Shown here piece after piece: positions 25,722 to 33,877 of a DNA stretch of 64,000 bases (the first letter of the stretch is position 1; every line of letters begins with the position of its first letter). The stretch comes from Singulisphaera sp. Its GTDB lineage: Bacteria; Planctomycetota; Planctomycetia; Isosphaerales; Isosphaeraceae. The position numbers were made by a program, and so were the translations under genes. Under the pieces are notes generated by a model. It ran no database searches. It saw only the letters and a list, made by a program, of their open reading frames with translations, and had not been told where the DNA came from. The stretch lies in the NCBI GenBank assembly GCA_027451445.1, contig DAIDJG010000013.1:61178-125177 (forward strand). The letters are read 5' to 3'.

Positions 25722-26204
25722 TCAAGACTCTCTCGGCGTCACGGAGGTGTGCCCCGACATGAGCTCGACCACCGTCTCGAAGCCCACTTCAGGGTAAGGA
25801 TCGACACGGAGCTTCGCGTCGATGTGGAACCGCACGTGCTGTTCGTCCTTTTCTTTGGTCACCACCGGGATCGCGCGGATGTCGCGCAGCCTGGGTTCGA
25901 ACCGAGCGATAATCTCCTCGATGAGCTCGCTCATCTTACGGCGATCGTTTTGTTCGCCGGCGTTGATCGACGAGAAATCGGGCAGGCCGTACGTGATGAG
26001 CGAATTCCGAATCTCGACATAACTTTCGGGGAGCCCTTGGTGCGACTGCCGGGTATTGAGCAGGTTCTCGAGGTCGCGTCTGACGGCGTCGACCATCGTT
26101 GACAGCGAGTAACCGCGCTGCCAGCTCGTGCCTGAGGCATCGGGGTCGATGAGCCGGTCGAGTAGTGAGGGCATCAGCCCTTCATGTTGGTCGTCACGTG
26201 CCAT
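25722..26204 (-). CDS. tssE: T6SS baseplate protein TssE (gp25-like)
   Basis: TssE is the gp25-like lysozyme-related wedge protein that starts sheath assembly. The 160 residues contain the hallmark region SLLDRLIDP near the start, a helix VRRDLENLLNTRQ, then YGLPDFSS and a C-terminal IARFEPRLRDIRA. These match the gp25 fold (ExxL and LxNxR-type motifs: DLENLLNTR). It is coupled to tssF and follows tagJ by 120 bp. Confidence 0.95.
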   Translation of the reverse strand: MARDDQHEGLMPSLLDRLIDPDASGTSWQRGYSLSTMVDAVRRDLENLLNTRQSHQGLPESYVEIRNSLITYGLPDFSSINAGEQNDRRKMSELIEEIIARFEPRLRDIRAIPVVTKEKDEQHVRFHIDAKLRVDPYPEVGFETVVELMSGHTSVTPRES

Positions 26205-26324
26205 GGGTGCACTCTACCCTGATCGTGGGTCTCAACACTAGCGGGACGGGCTCCGGGAGTGTCGAATCTTCCGCGGTTGCCAAGCCCGACGGGACATCGG
26301 ACTTTCGTGAGCAACGTCCGCCCG

Positions 26325-27122
26325 TCAATGCGCTCCAGGCACCTGCAACTGCCTCCAGTCAAGAATGCTCAACTCATCGTCGTCCCCAACGAAGGTGCGC
26401 AACCCGATCCCGAGTGCTGTGCCGGGCGCGAGCACATTCCAATCGGTCATGCGTCCGAGCTTGACCTGCTCGTCAGGGTGGCTCGACGAATCCGGATAGA
26501 GCGCCGGCAAGAAGACCTCGCCGGTGGCCCCCTCCTGCATCTCGAGCCGGGCAGGGATCCAGAGCAGGTCGCGCGGAAAGCGAGGAGGGTTCATCGCCAA
26601 CGACTGAATCTGTTCGAGGGGAACCCAGTAGTAGTTACCCATGGCCATCACTTCGAGCACGGTGCCGAACAAGTCGTCAGCGTCGCGGAAGGACTCATAA
26701 GTCTTGCCATTCAACTCCACCGAGACCGTCGACGCCGCCTGTTGCGCCTTGTCGAGCAAGTCGAGTGCGCCTGCCGTACGGTGTCCGCGCAAATAGTTGA
26801 TCACGACATCGAGGCGAATTCGTACGTGAAACGGCGGCTCGACGAGGAACTGGGGTTTTTGGCCTTCGAGGAAGAGCCGGCGACGGGCCTGCTCGGAGTC
26901 GAGTAGCCTCCGATACGTCGCCACAGTCATGTCGCGGTCGGGATCCCCGTAGTGGATCGCGTCGATCTGGCGCCTCGCGCGTTCGAGATCGCCGGAGAAG
27001 GAGAGAAGTTCAAAAAGGAAGAGTCGCTTGGACTGGTCAGCGGGGTTTGTCTTGACGTCTTCGATTTGGGCCTTGATGGCCTCGGCCAGTTTGCCCGCTT
27101 TAAACAATTCGCCGGCACTCAT
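26325..27122 (-). CDS. tagJ: T6SS accessory protein TagJ (ImpE/SciE)
   Basis: TagJ/ImpE binds the N-terminus of the TssB sheath protein in some T6SS types and links it to ClpV handling. The 265 residues start MSAGELFKAGKLAEAI with a TPR-like N-terminal part (about 1-75) including a RLFLFELL helix, then an ImpE-type C-terminal domain with FEDADDLFGTVLEV-like sequence (FRDADDLFGTVLEV), GNYYWVPLEQI and VFLPALYPDSS. The ATG at 27122 was chosen because GGAG lies 8 bases upstream and the TPR begins there. Its presence marks a TagJ-containing T6SS subtype. Confidence 0.93.
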   Translation of the reverse strand: MSAGELFKAGKLAEAIKAQIEDVKTNPADQSKRLFLFELLSFSGDLERARRQIDAIHYGDPDRDMTVATYRRLLDSEQARRRLFLEGQKPQFLVEPPFHVRIRLDVVINYLRGHRTAGALDLLDKAQQAASTVSVELNGKTYESFRDADDLFGTVLEVMAMGNYYWVPLEQIQSLAMNPPRFPRDLLWIPARLEMQEGATGEVFLPALYPDSSSHPDEQVKLGRMTDWNVLAPGTALGIGLRTFVGDDDELSILDWRQLQVPGAH

Positions 27123-27320
27123 CGAACACTCCGGAGTTCGGCCCCGAGGGGCGTGGCGGGATTCCTTAACGGTTCGGGACAAGGTGAGGCACGGCGTTGG
27201 ATTGCCTGAAGACGGTCGCCGGTCGTGCTCCCTTGCTCCTGAATTGGACGGCTCGTGGCGGAGTTCTCAGAGCGGACGACCTTACAGGAAACGGCTGGGA
27301 CCGTCCAAGTTCAACCGAGC

Positions 27321-27905
27321 TCATGACTCCTCTTCGTCGTCGTCCGGAATGGTGAACTCTTCGGTCACTCTTTGAGGGGTCCCCAGGGTCCCGTCCTGGA
27401 GCTGCGGGGAATATTCGACGCTGCAGCACTTCGCAGTGAAAGTCACATCCTCCGTCATATAACGTGACTCCCACTTAACGTCGTAATCCACCAACATCAT
27501 GTCAGACAAACTGAGCTCGTAGAAGACCCGCGATCCGCCACCCGTCTTGCGCACGCTTACGGTCGCATTGAGAACGGGCGGATCCTTGACTTTACGTTTG
27601 CAGAAAAGCATGAAAAGATAGGGGCTTGAAATGTCAAGAGATTTTTTGATAGACAGCTCAAACACCTTGCTCTCGTACGACGTTGACCCCCCTGACGTCG
27701 GAGAGACGGTGTTCCCGCTCAGGCCTGACGAACTGTCCAGTGAAGCTTGAACGACGCGCTTTTTCTGCTTGGACTCCGTTGTGAACTTGAGCTCGCAATC
27801 CAGCAGTTCGATTGCGTCCTTGAAGGCGTCGTCGGTTGATTCGCCGTTGATCGGAGTACCGTTCATCGTCAGTTGGAGAAAGGCGTCGATCTTTGCATCG
27901 GCCAT
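27321..27905 (-). CDS. hcp: Hcp-family T6SS tube protein, paralogue C
   Basis: Hcp hexamers stack into the inner tube that is fired by the sheath. This 194-residue protein has the family start (MADAKIDAFLQL, then GESTDD), the beta-strand core with FELSIKKSLDISSPYLF and LSDMMLVDYDVKWES, and a late strand TFTAKCCSVEYSPQ. A Ser/Gly-rich loop (about 55-80) and an acidic tail (PDDDEEES) are extra compared with typical 160-170-residue Hcps. It is the third of three adjacent, clearly diverged hcp genes on this strand and follows paralogue B by 66 bp. Confidence 0.9.
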   Translation of the reverse strand: MADAKIDAFLQLTMNGTPINGESTDDAFKDAIELLDCELKFTTESKQKKRVVQASLDSSSGLSGNTVSPTSGGSTSYESKVFELSIKKSLDISSPYLFMLFCKRKVKDPPVLNATVSVRKTGGGSRVFYELSLSDMMLVDYDVKWESRYMTEDVTFTAKCCSVEYSPQLQDGTLGTPQRVTEEFTIPDDDEEES

Positions 27906-27971
27906 GGGTAGGACACTCCAGCGGATCGTTGAGTCGTTTTCAAACGCGCAAGGCTGCGGCGCGCGGGTCTG

Positions 27972-28715
27972 CTACTCACCCCCGTGACTCCAGTCGGCGG
28001 GATTCATGAAGTCCCAGCCGAACATGGTCCGGTTCGATTTCATCCGACCCGTATCCTGCTGAATGTCGTAGCTGATCTCACACTGCGCGAAGCTCAGGGT
28101 GACCTTTTCCTTCGGGGCGTCTTCCGGATCCATCGACACGCTGTAGCCCGTGACCAGCAGACCGCCAAAGTAAATCACCGCGAACTTCGGGATCACTCCG
28201 GTAGTGACCGGCGCGCCACCTTTGCGAAAGGTGATCTTGGCGGTCTCAATCAGCGCATCTTTGTCCGCTTGACCGGTCCCTTCCGATGATTTCGTGCGCT
28301 GCGCATTGGCGCAGTAGAGCTGGAAGAGCTGGCATGATGCAGTATCGACATATTTGTCGATGCTGAAAGAGCATGGCGAGAGTTTCCTTTTCGCCGCCTT
28401 CTTGCCGCGTTTGGTTCCCAGCGTACTGAAAAGTGCCTTTGCATCCTTCTTCGCGATCTCAATTTTGTTGGAATGGCCGAACCTCATCTGATCACGCGTT
28501 CGCGCAATGATCTTTTCCGCGTCTTTGTCGCCCGAGGATTCGTCATCATCGTCGTCATCGTCGTCATCGGAAACGGTCATTCCCGAGAACGTCAGGGCGA
28601 ACGATAAAATGGGGATTGAACCTCTTTCGCCGTACTGTTTGTCAGTGCTCTCACCCTTCACCACCTTGCCGTTATGCATAAGCTGCATGTAGGCATCGAG
28701 ATTTGAGTCGGACAC
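27972..28715 (-). CDS. hcp: Hcp-family protein with long acidic/basic insertion, paralogue B
   Basis: 247 residues, much longer than usual Hcp. The start (MSDSNLDAYMQL, GESTDKQYGE) and the C-terminal strands (VIYFGGLLVTGYSVS, VTLSFAQCEISYDI) are Hcp-like. Between them, residues about 48-112 form an insertion: nine consecutive Asp (D50-D58), then a charged helix and a Lys-rich end (KRGKKAAKRK). The insertion sits in the first long loop, which in the tube would face the surface or lumen. The Asp run is coded by a GAT/GAC repeat that could change length. A role as a specialised cargo-bearing tube or cap subunit is inference. Confidence 0.9.
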   Translation of the reverse strand: MSDSNLDAYMQLMHNGKVVKGESTDKQYGERGSIPILSFALTFSGMTVSDDDDDDDDDESSGDKDAEKIIARTRDQMRFGHSNKIEIAKKDAKALFSTLGTKRGKKAAKRKLSPCSFSIDKYVDTASCQLFQLYCANAQRTKSSEGTGQADKDALIETAKITFRKGGAPVTTGVIPKFAVIYFGGLLVTGYSVSMDPEDAPKEKVTLSFAQCEISYDIQQDTGRMKSNRTMFGWDFMNPADWSHGGE

Positions 28716-29045
28716 GAGACACCCCTCCTCAATGACGCCTCAACCTTGCGGGAGAGTGAGCGCAAAACGACCGACGGAGACCAGGCAACCCAAGTCAGCG
28801 TGGGCTGCGACCCCCGTGCCATGAACGCGAACGGAACCGCGTCCGCGTTCTCACCAAAATGGTCGAACTCAACTGGCCCACTGGTTGACGTTCGCCCTGT
28901 ACCGGCATCGAGGACAGCAGGGCGAATACGTCGACTGACAACCTTCGTTGCGTAACGCGGAGTGAATCGCGACGGACAAAAGAAACGAGGCTCCGGGGAA
29001 CGCGAGCCTCGTCGTTCTTCTGACCAACTGGGAGTTGGCCCTTGA
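28716..29045. other. Gap between hcp paralogues A and B
   Basis: 330 bp with no gene. It begins (in transcription order) with a strong intrinsic terminator at about 28975-29012. The rest presumably holds a separate promoter for the hcp-B/hcp-C/tagJ group; I cannot point to clear boxes. Confidence 0.45.
28975..29012 (-). terminator. Intrinsic terminator after hcp paralogue A
   Basis: On the minus strand, ACGAGGCTC (from 29012 down to 29004) pairs perfectly with GAGCCTCGT (28993-28985) over a 10-base loop, followed by TTCTTTTG. This is a 9-bp GC-rich stem plus U-rich tail 34 bases beyond the hcp-A stop codon. It should separate the first, probably highly expressed hcp from the downstream genes. 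Confidence 0.85.
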
Positions 29046-29609
29046 TCAACTGCCGTAGCTCTGATCGGCGTCCTGCGGGCCGGTGACGCCAAGGTTTTGC
29101 GAGTTGGTGATCACGCTCCAGGACATGACTGCCGGCGAGCCGACCGCCGCCCCGGTGGTGTCTTGCATCTGGTACTGGATCTGCATGGCGCCGTAGACGA
29201 AGGTGACGTTCTCTTCGGGGGCTTCTTCACCACCACCCCCGCTCCACTCCACCTTGGTCACATACACCATGTAGAAGATGTAGATCAGGTAGTCGAGCTT
29301 CTTGCCACCGGCCTTGCGGATGGTCAGGGTCGCCTGGGGGAAGTGGCAGCCTTGACCGCAAGCGAGGAAGAGGGCCGGGGAGGCTCGGTCCACGCCCTTC
29401 TTGACGGTGAACTCGTTGAACTTCGCCTTGCCGGCGCCGGCACCGCCGGACATTGAGCCGATGGTGGTGGGGTTTTCGACGCCGAAGCTGAATTCCTTGA
29501 TTTCCAGTTCGCTCTTGTGAACCGTGTCAGTGCTCTCACCGATCGGTTGCAGATTACCGTTGAGACCAACGGCGGGCTGGTCGAACTTCAAAAAATTGTC
29601 GCTTGCCAT
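29046..29609 (-). CDS. hcp: Hcp T6SS tube protein, paralogue A
   Basis: 187 residues and the closest of the three to a standard Hcp. It begins MASDNFLKFDQPAVGLNGN with GESTDTVHK, then ELEIKEFSFGVENP, followed by a Gly/Ala-rich loop (SGGAGAGKAKFNEFTVKKGVDRASPALF) written here only in part as FNEFTVKKGVDRASP. ATLTIRKAGGKKLDYL and the late strand FVYGAMQIQYQMQ are typical. It is the first hcp after tssC, 246 bp downstream, and is followed by its own terminator, suggesting it is the main tube subunit. Confidence 0.93.
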   Translation of the reverse strand: MASDNFLKFDQPAVGLNGNLQPIGESTDTVHKSELEIKEFSFGVENPTTIGSMSGGAGAGKAKFNEFTVKKGVDRASPALFLACGQGCHFPQATLTIRKAGGKKLDYLIYIFYMVYVTKVEWSGGGGEEAPEENVTFVYGAMQIQYQMQDTTGAAVGSPAVMSWSVITNSQNLGVTGPQDADQSYGS

Positions 29610-29649
29610 CAGTCAACGTCCTCGTCGTCGGGCGATTCACCTCATCGTG

Positions 29650-29693
29650 CCTCTTTGGCTCCCCCGCACCGAGGGAGACGAAAAACAAAGAGG
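29650..29693 (-). promoter_or_regulatory. Hairpin in the leader of hcp paralogue A
   Basis: CCTCTTTG (29650-29657) and CAAAGAGG (29686-29693) form an 8-bp perfect stem, with an inner CTCCC/GGGAG stem (29659-29663 and 29673-29677). It lies about 40 bases upstream of the hcp-A start, between tssC and hcp-A. There is no U-rich tail, so it is more likely an mRNA processing or stability element than a terminator. Confidence 0.5.
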
Positions 29694-29855
29694 ACGGGAC
29701 GAATGTCGCCGTGACTCACTCCGTTATGACCGGGGAGCCGAACCCGTCTTAGGACTTCAGCTCCCCCACGAACTACGACTCTCCGCCAAGCGTCCTCGCT
29801 GCGAAGCTGTCGGGAAGATTACTCCCCGACAGCCGCGTCGTGACGCTCCACGGTC

Positions 29856-31337
29856 TCAGGCTTTCTTCGGCAGTTCGGCCACCAGCCGCATCGACGTGCT
29901 GAGCGTTTCCATTTGAAAGTGCGGTTTCAAATAAGCAACCGCCTCGTACCAACCCGGCTTGCCGGGAACGGCGCGAACGTCGACCCGCGCCTCCGACAGG
30001 GGGAACTTGGCCTTGGTCTGGTCGCTGGCACCCTGGGGATCCACGGTGTATTTGCGGATCCACTCGTTCAGCCAACTGGAGCACTCCCCTGGGGTCATGA
30101 ACGAGCCGATCTTGTCTCGACCCATGACCTTCAGGTAGTGCGCAAACCGCGATGTGCACAGGATCAGGTTGATCTTGGCTGACAGCTCAGCGTTGGCATT
30201 GGCCGCCGGGTCGAAGTACGTCTTCGGCTTCTGGCACGACTGCGCGCCCATGAAGACGGCGAAGTCGCGCCCCTTGCTGTGCAGCAAGGGCAGGAAGCCA
30301 AGGTTCGACAGCTCGAACTCGCGGCGATCCGAGATCGCGATCTCGGTCGGACACTTCATCGCCACGTCCCCTTCGTCGGTCGGGAACGTGTGAACGGGCA
30401 GGCCTTCCACCTTCCCGCCCCCTTCAACGCCGCGGCTCCGGATCATCCAACCATGCTGGGCGAATGCGTCGGTGATCCGTGCGCCATACGCCCAGGCGGC
30501 GTTCATCCAGGAGTAACTGCTGTGGTCCGTGCCGTCGACCGTTTCTTCAAAGTTGAACTCGTCAACCCGCTTGAATTCCTGGCCGTAAGGCAAGCGACCG
30601 AGCACCCGGGGGAGTGTGAGGGCGACGAACCGTGAGTCTTCCGACTCGCGGAATGACTTCCAGGCGGCGTACTCAACCGTGTCGAAGATCTTCGCCAGGT
30701 CCCGCGGATTCGCCAGCTCGGTATAACTGTCGAACCCGAACATCTTGGGACTGGCTGCAGAGATGAACGGCGCGTGGGCCGCGGCAGCCACGTTTGAGAT
30801 CATCTTCAACAGACTGATGTCTTCGGCATTGCGCCCGAACTCGTAGTCGCCGATGAGCATGCCGTAAGGCAGGCCGCCAAGCTGACCGTACTCGGCTTCG
30901 TAAATCTTCTTGAACAACGCGCTCTGATCGAACTCGGCGGCCTTTTCCAGGTCCTTGAACAGGTCGCGCTTGGTGACGTTCAGCACTCGGATCTTGAGGT
31001 TTTCCCCCGTCTCCGACTGATGCACCAGGTAGTGCAGTCCGCGCCAGGTCGACTCCAGTTTCTGAAAGTCGGGATGGTGCAAGACCTCGTTGAGCTGGGC
31101 CGAGAGTTTCTTGTCGATTTCGGCGATCCACGCCTTGACGTTCGTTTCGACGTCGTTCGAGACGACCTGACCCGGCTTGACGACCTGGTCGAGGAATTGC
31201 CGGAAGTAGTCCTTGGCGCGGTCGGCCTCGACGGCCGACTGCGGCCGCGTCGCCGCGATCACCTGATCGAGCAAGTTCGTCGTTTGGGTGGTTGCTTGGG
31301 CCGCGCCTGCGGCACGGGCTTGTTCAGCGCTACTCAT
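29856..31337 (-). CDS. tssC: T6SS contractile sheath large subunit TssC
   Basis: TssB and TssC polymerise into the contractile sheath around the Hcp tube. The 493 residues show the family blocks: an N-terminal helical part, WRGLHYLVHQSE, LGGLPYGMLIGDYEFG, AAHAPFISAASP, then LPRVLGRLPYG, and the C-terminal handshake domain SARVDVRAVPGKPGWYEAVAYLKPH in part (VPGKPGWYEAVAYLKPH) ending FQMETLSTSMRLVAELP. Length is normal. Two bases separate it from the tssB stop codon. Confidence 0.97.
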   Translation of the reverse strand: MSSAEQARAAGAAQATTQTTNLLDQVIAATRPQSAVEADRAKDYFRQFLDQVVKPGQVVSNDVETNVKAWIAEIDKKLSAQLNEVLHHPDFQKLESTWRGLHYLVHQSETGENLKIRVLNVTKRDLFKDLEKAAEFDQSALFKKIYEAEYGQLGGLPYGMLIGDYEFGRNAEDISLLKMISNVAAAAHAPFISAASPKMFGFDSYTELANPRDLAKIFDTVEYAAWKSFRESEDSRFVALTLPRVLGRLPYGQEFKRVDEFNFEETVDGTDHSSYSWMNAAWAYGARITDAFAQHGWMIRSRGVEGGGKVEGLPVHTFPTDEGDVAMKCPTEIAISDRREFELSNLGFLPLLHSKGRDFAVFMGAQSCQKPKTYFDPAANANAELSAKINLILCTSRFAHYLKVMGRDKIGSFMTPGECSSWLNEWIRKYTVDPQGASDQTKAKFPLSEARVDVRAVPGKPGWYEAVAYLKPHFQMETLSTSMRLVAELPKKA

Positions 31338-31339
31338 GT

Positions 31340-31873
31340 TTAGGCCTCCGGCGCGGCATCAGGGGTTTCTGTGTCCGAGGCATCCAGCCCCATCTCTCGG
31401 GCCATCTCCTTGGCTTTGTCGGTATTCGCGAGGATATCGCCCAGGAGTTGCTCGAGCTTGTCGTTCCCTTCCATCTTCGACATCAGGTGCGTCAGCTTCT
31501 TGCGCATCTCCATCAATTCGCGGAGCGGGCCGATTTGCTCCGCCACCCGGGCCGGCTCGAAGTCGTCCATGTGCTTGAAATTGAGTTCGACGGCGAGCTT
31601 GGAGTTCTCATCCGTCAGCTTGTTGTCAACCCGCATCGCCACACGAGGCGTTTGCCGGGCCAGCACGTCGTTAAAGTTATCGCGGTCGATCGCGACGACG
31701 TTGCGGTCCTTGAGCGGCTTCAACGGTTGCGACGGCTGCCCTGAGAGGTCGGCAAGGACACCGACCACGAACGGCAACTCGACCTTTTGCATCGCACCGC
31801 CGGTTTCAACGTCATAGGTGATCTGAACCCGCGGCCGGCGGACGCGATCCAGTTTGTGTTGCATGCTTGACAT
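31340..31873 (-). CDS. tssB: T6SS contractile sheath small subunit TssB
   Basis: TssB pairs with TssC in the sheath; its N-terminus is often the TagJ or ClpV contact. The 177 residues include HKLDRVRRPRVQITYDVE, LPFVVGVLADLSGQ, LKDRNVVAIDRDNFNDVL and the C-terminal LTHLMSKMEGNDKLEQLL, all diagnostic. It is the first gene of the minus-strand T6SS operon, with a 1.1-kb upstream gap that should hold the main promoter. Confidence 0.97.
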   Translation of the reverse strand: MSSMQHKLDRVRRPRVQITYDVETGGAMQKVELPFVVGVLADLSGQPSQPLKPLKDRNVVAIDRDNFNDVLARQTPRVAMRVDNKLTDENSKLAVELNFKHMDDFEPARVAEQIGPLRELMEMRKKLTHLMSKMEGNDKLEQLLGDILANTDKAKEMAREMGLDASDTETPDAAPEA

Positions 31874-32972
31874 GGCTGATCCCTGGAAAAAGGAACCCGA
31901 TCAGACGCGGATCGGCACTTTCAAAGAACGCGGTTTCCGGTTGGACACCTCACCGGGTCGGCCTCAGACTTCGAGCGCCCCGGATCACACGAACTGTTCT
32001 GCTCTCACCCCTTCAGTCTCTCCTTCCGTTCGGTCCATTGCGGGTGTCTCTTGAGGAGGACTTCGTATTCAGGGTCGGAGCAGGCTCTCAACTTTCCTTG
32101 ACAGGTGGCATCCTCATCAGCCATCAAAGCGTAATGAAATATCTTTGACAGCCGTCGTCACTCGAAGTCCCTATTCCCCCACACGAAGCTCATATTACCC
32201 TAACGCGGCGAGATAGCAAAAAAAAACGGGCGATTTTTCGCGACGGAAATACGGTCTGGAGCCTGCCTTGGGGATCAGGAAAACGGTGCGTATCGCGGCG
32301 AGTGGTACGCCTGCCGGCATAGTTTTCCTCGGGTGCAGACGGGCTCACCGGTCGCGAAGAAAACTCGGCCAAAACGATGCCGCTTTGCATCATGGGGATG
32401 CTGGGAAGGATTTGCAAGCAAAATACCGTGCAGGCGGCGGTTATCGGTCGTTGGGCGTCGCGGCAAATCATCGACGGAATGGATTCGTCGGTCTATGCGT
32501 ATTCACGATGACGGGAACATGCCGGTCGCCGGAAGCGTCGAGGTGTAACAATAAAAAAACAATTATATTGTATATTAACATATTTTTTGAACGATTAAAT
32601 TGCGACTGAACGGCTGACGACATTTGCCCGGAGTTCGGTGAAGAAACGGTTCGCATTTGGTTGCGCGATCGTCCGTTGATGCGCTTGTGTTGGCGTGACG
32701 GTTACCGGACGGGGCAAGCACTCACCAGGCGGGATGTGCGGGCGACGGTATAGCGCAGAGCGTGAAGACTGGACATACGCACAAAATGGCTCGCATCGAC
32801 ACGCAAAACGCGCGACGCGTCGAAGCCGTCACGTGTCCATCTTGCATCAACTGCCTCGAGCGCGCTTGCCGCCTATCGCACGTCTTTTCGAAAAATGCCT
32901 GAGGTGAGCTTTTCTCGGAGGCGATCGCCGATTCTGGGTCATTCCGACGCAACCGCTAACTGATGTGTGTAT
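31874..32972. other. Long non-coding region upstream of the T6SS operon
   Basis: 1,099 bp without a supported gene. It must hold the tssB promoter at its left end. A strongly AT-rich patch at about 32548-32600 (AATTATATTGTATATTAACA) stands out. The open frames here lack ribosome sites and sensible composition. Confidence 0.5.
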
Positions 32973-33353
32973 TCAAGCGCCGAATACGGCCCGCGTAAAG
33001 AACTCATAGGGGCAAGGCGCCGCAAACCGGAGACAGATCAGAAAAGGGCCGGGGAGAAAACGTCGTGTTTTCGCGATGCGAACCACGGTGGCTTCGATCC
33101 GGGGCATTTCCGGCTCGGACTCGAGCCCAAGCATCACTTTGGCTCCTCGGGGAGGAGCGTGGAACGAGAGGAGCGAGGCTCCGGCGACACTCAAATCCTG
33201 AAGGCCCCCTTCGAAGGCGCCACGCTGATCGCCGTCTTCCCAGGCCAAACTCACCACGAGCGGCGCCGTCAAGTAGCGCGAGGACCGCCGTCGGTCGACG
33301 CCGCTCCGACGTTCGAGATTGATCAGACTGGTCCCTTTGCGGCGGTCGGGCAT
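32973..33353 (-). CDS. PilZ-domain protein
   Basis: PilZ domains bind cyclic di-GMP. The 126-residue product carries the two motifs in order: RRRSSRY (an RxxxR-type site, about residue 22) and DLSVAGASL (the D/NxSxxG site, about residue 55), followed by strands with ATVVRIAKTRR and a closing segment FLICLRFAAP. The ATG at 33353 has AGGGGA about 7 bases before it; an in-frame start at 33392 adds a Cys/Lys-rich piece without support. It points toward the T6SS operon, 1.1 kb away, so c-di-GMP control of secretion is possible but not shown. Confidence 0.82.
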   Translation of the reverse strand: MPDRRKGTSLINLERRSGVDRRRSSRYLTAPLVVSLAWEDGDQRGAFEGGLQDLSVAGASLLSFHAPPRGAKVMLGLESEPEMPRIEATVVRIAKTRRFLPGPFLICLRFAAPCPYEFFTRAVFGA

Positions 33354-33877
33354 CGGCTCGTCCCCTTTACCACACTTGCATCTAGATCGCACCCTGATTG
33401 TCGACTCAACAGGCTAAGGAGAAACAGCTTGCGTCGACGCCGCGGCGAATGGCACGCTCGCTGTGCCAGGGTGAGCGGCAGGGGTTATCAGCTTGCAGCG
33501 CCTCATTCCCCGGAGCAAGCATAGGTCAGATCCGAAAACTCTGTGTAGAATGGCCGCTGACGTCGTCGATTTTGCCGACGAAACCGCGACAACGATTCGC
33601 TTCGGAGTTGTGGGGGTTACGACAATCCACTGTCACGCCTTACCCAGACGGCCGATGAGCGGCGGTCCGAGGTGTGAAAGCGTATTGCGATTTGCATCGA
33701 ACCTGATGGGAGCTGGCCATGTCTCGGTTGCGAACCATCTCGATTTCCCTGGCAGCAGCTCTCGAACCTTCGGCGGGCGCGGTGAATTCGCGGGATCGAA
33801 TCGGGCCACTCTGATGAGAGGGGCCGAGTGATCGAAGCTCGTCGATGCTGCTGAGCCGCGTCTGACTTATACCTCGA
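33354..33877. other. Intergenic region
   Basis: 524 bp between the PilZ gene and the M48 protease gene. I see no gene, terminator or repeat in it; the PilZ promoter should lie at the left end. Confidence 0.45.

Noticed and set aside
28544..28569. Trinucleotide repeat as a non-coding microsatellite
   Set aside because: It is in frame within Hcp-B and codes for the Asp run, so it is part of a gene.
32268..32609. Plus-strand 113-codon frame upstream of tssB
   Set aside because: Composition changes abruptly along it and it ends in the AT-rich patch; no ribosome site or conserved pattern.
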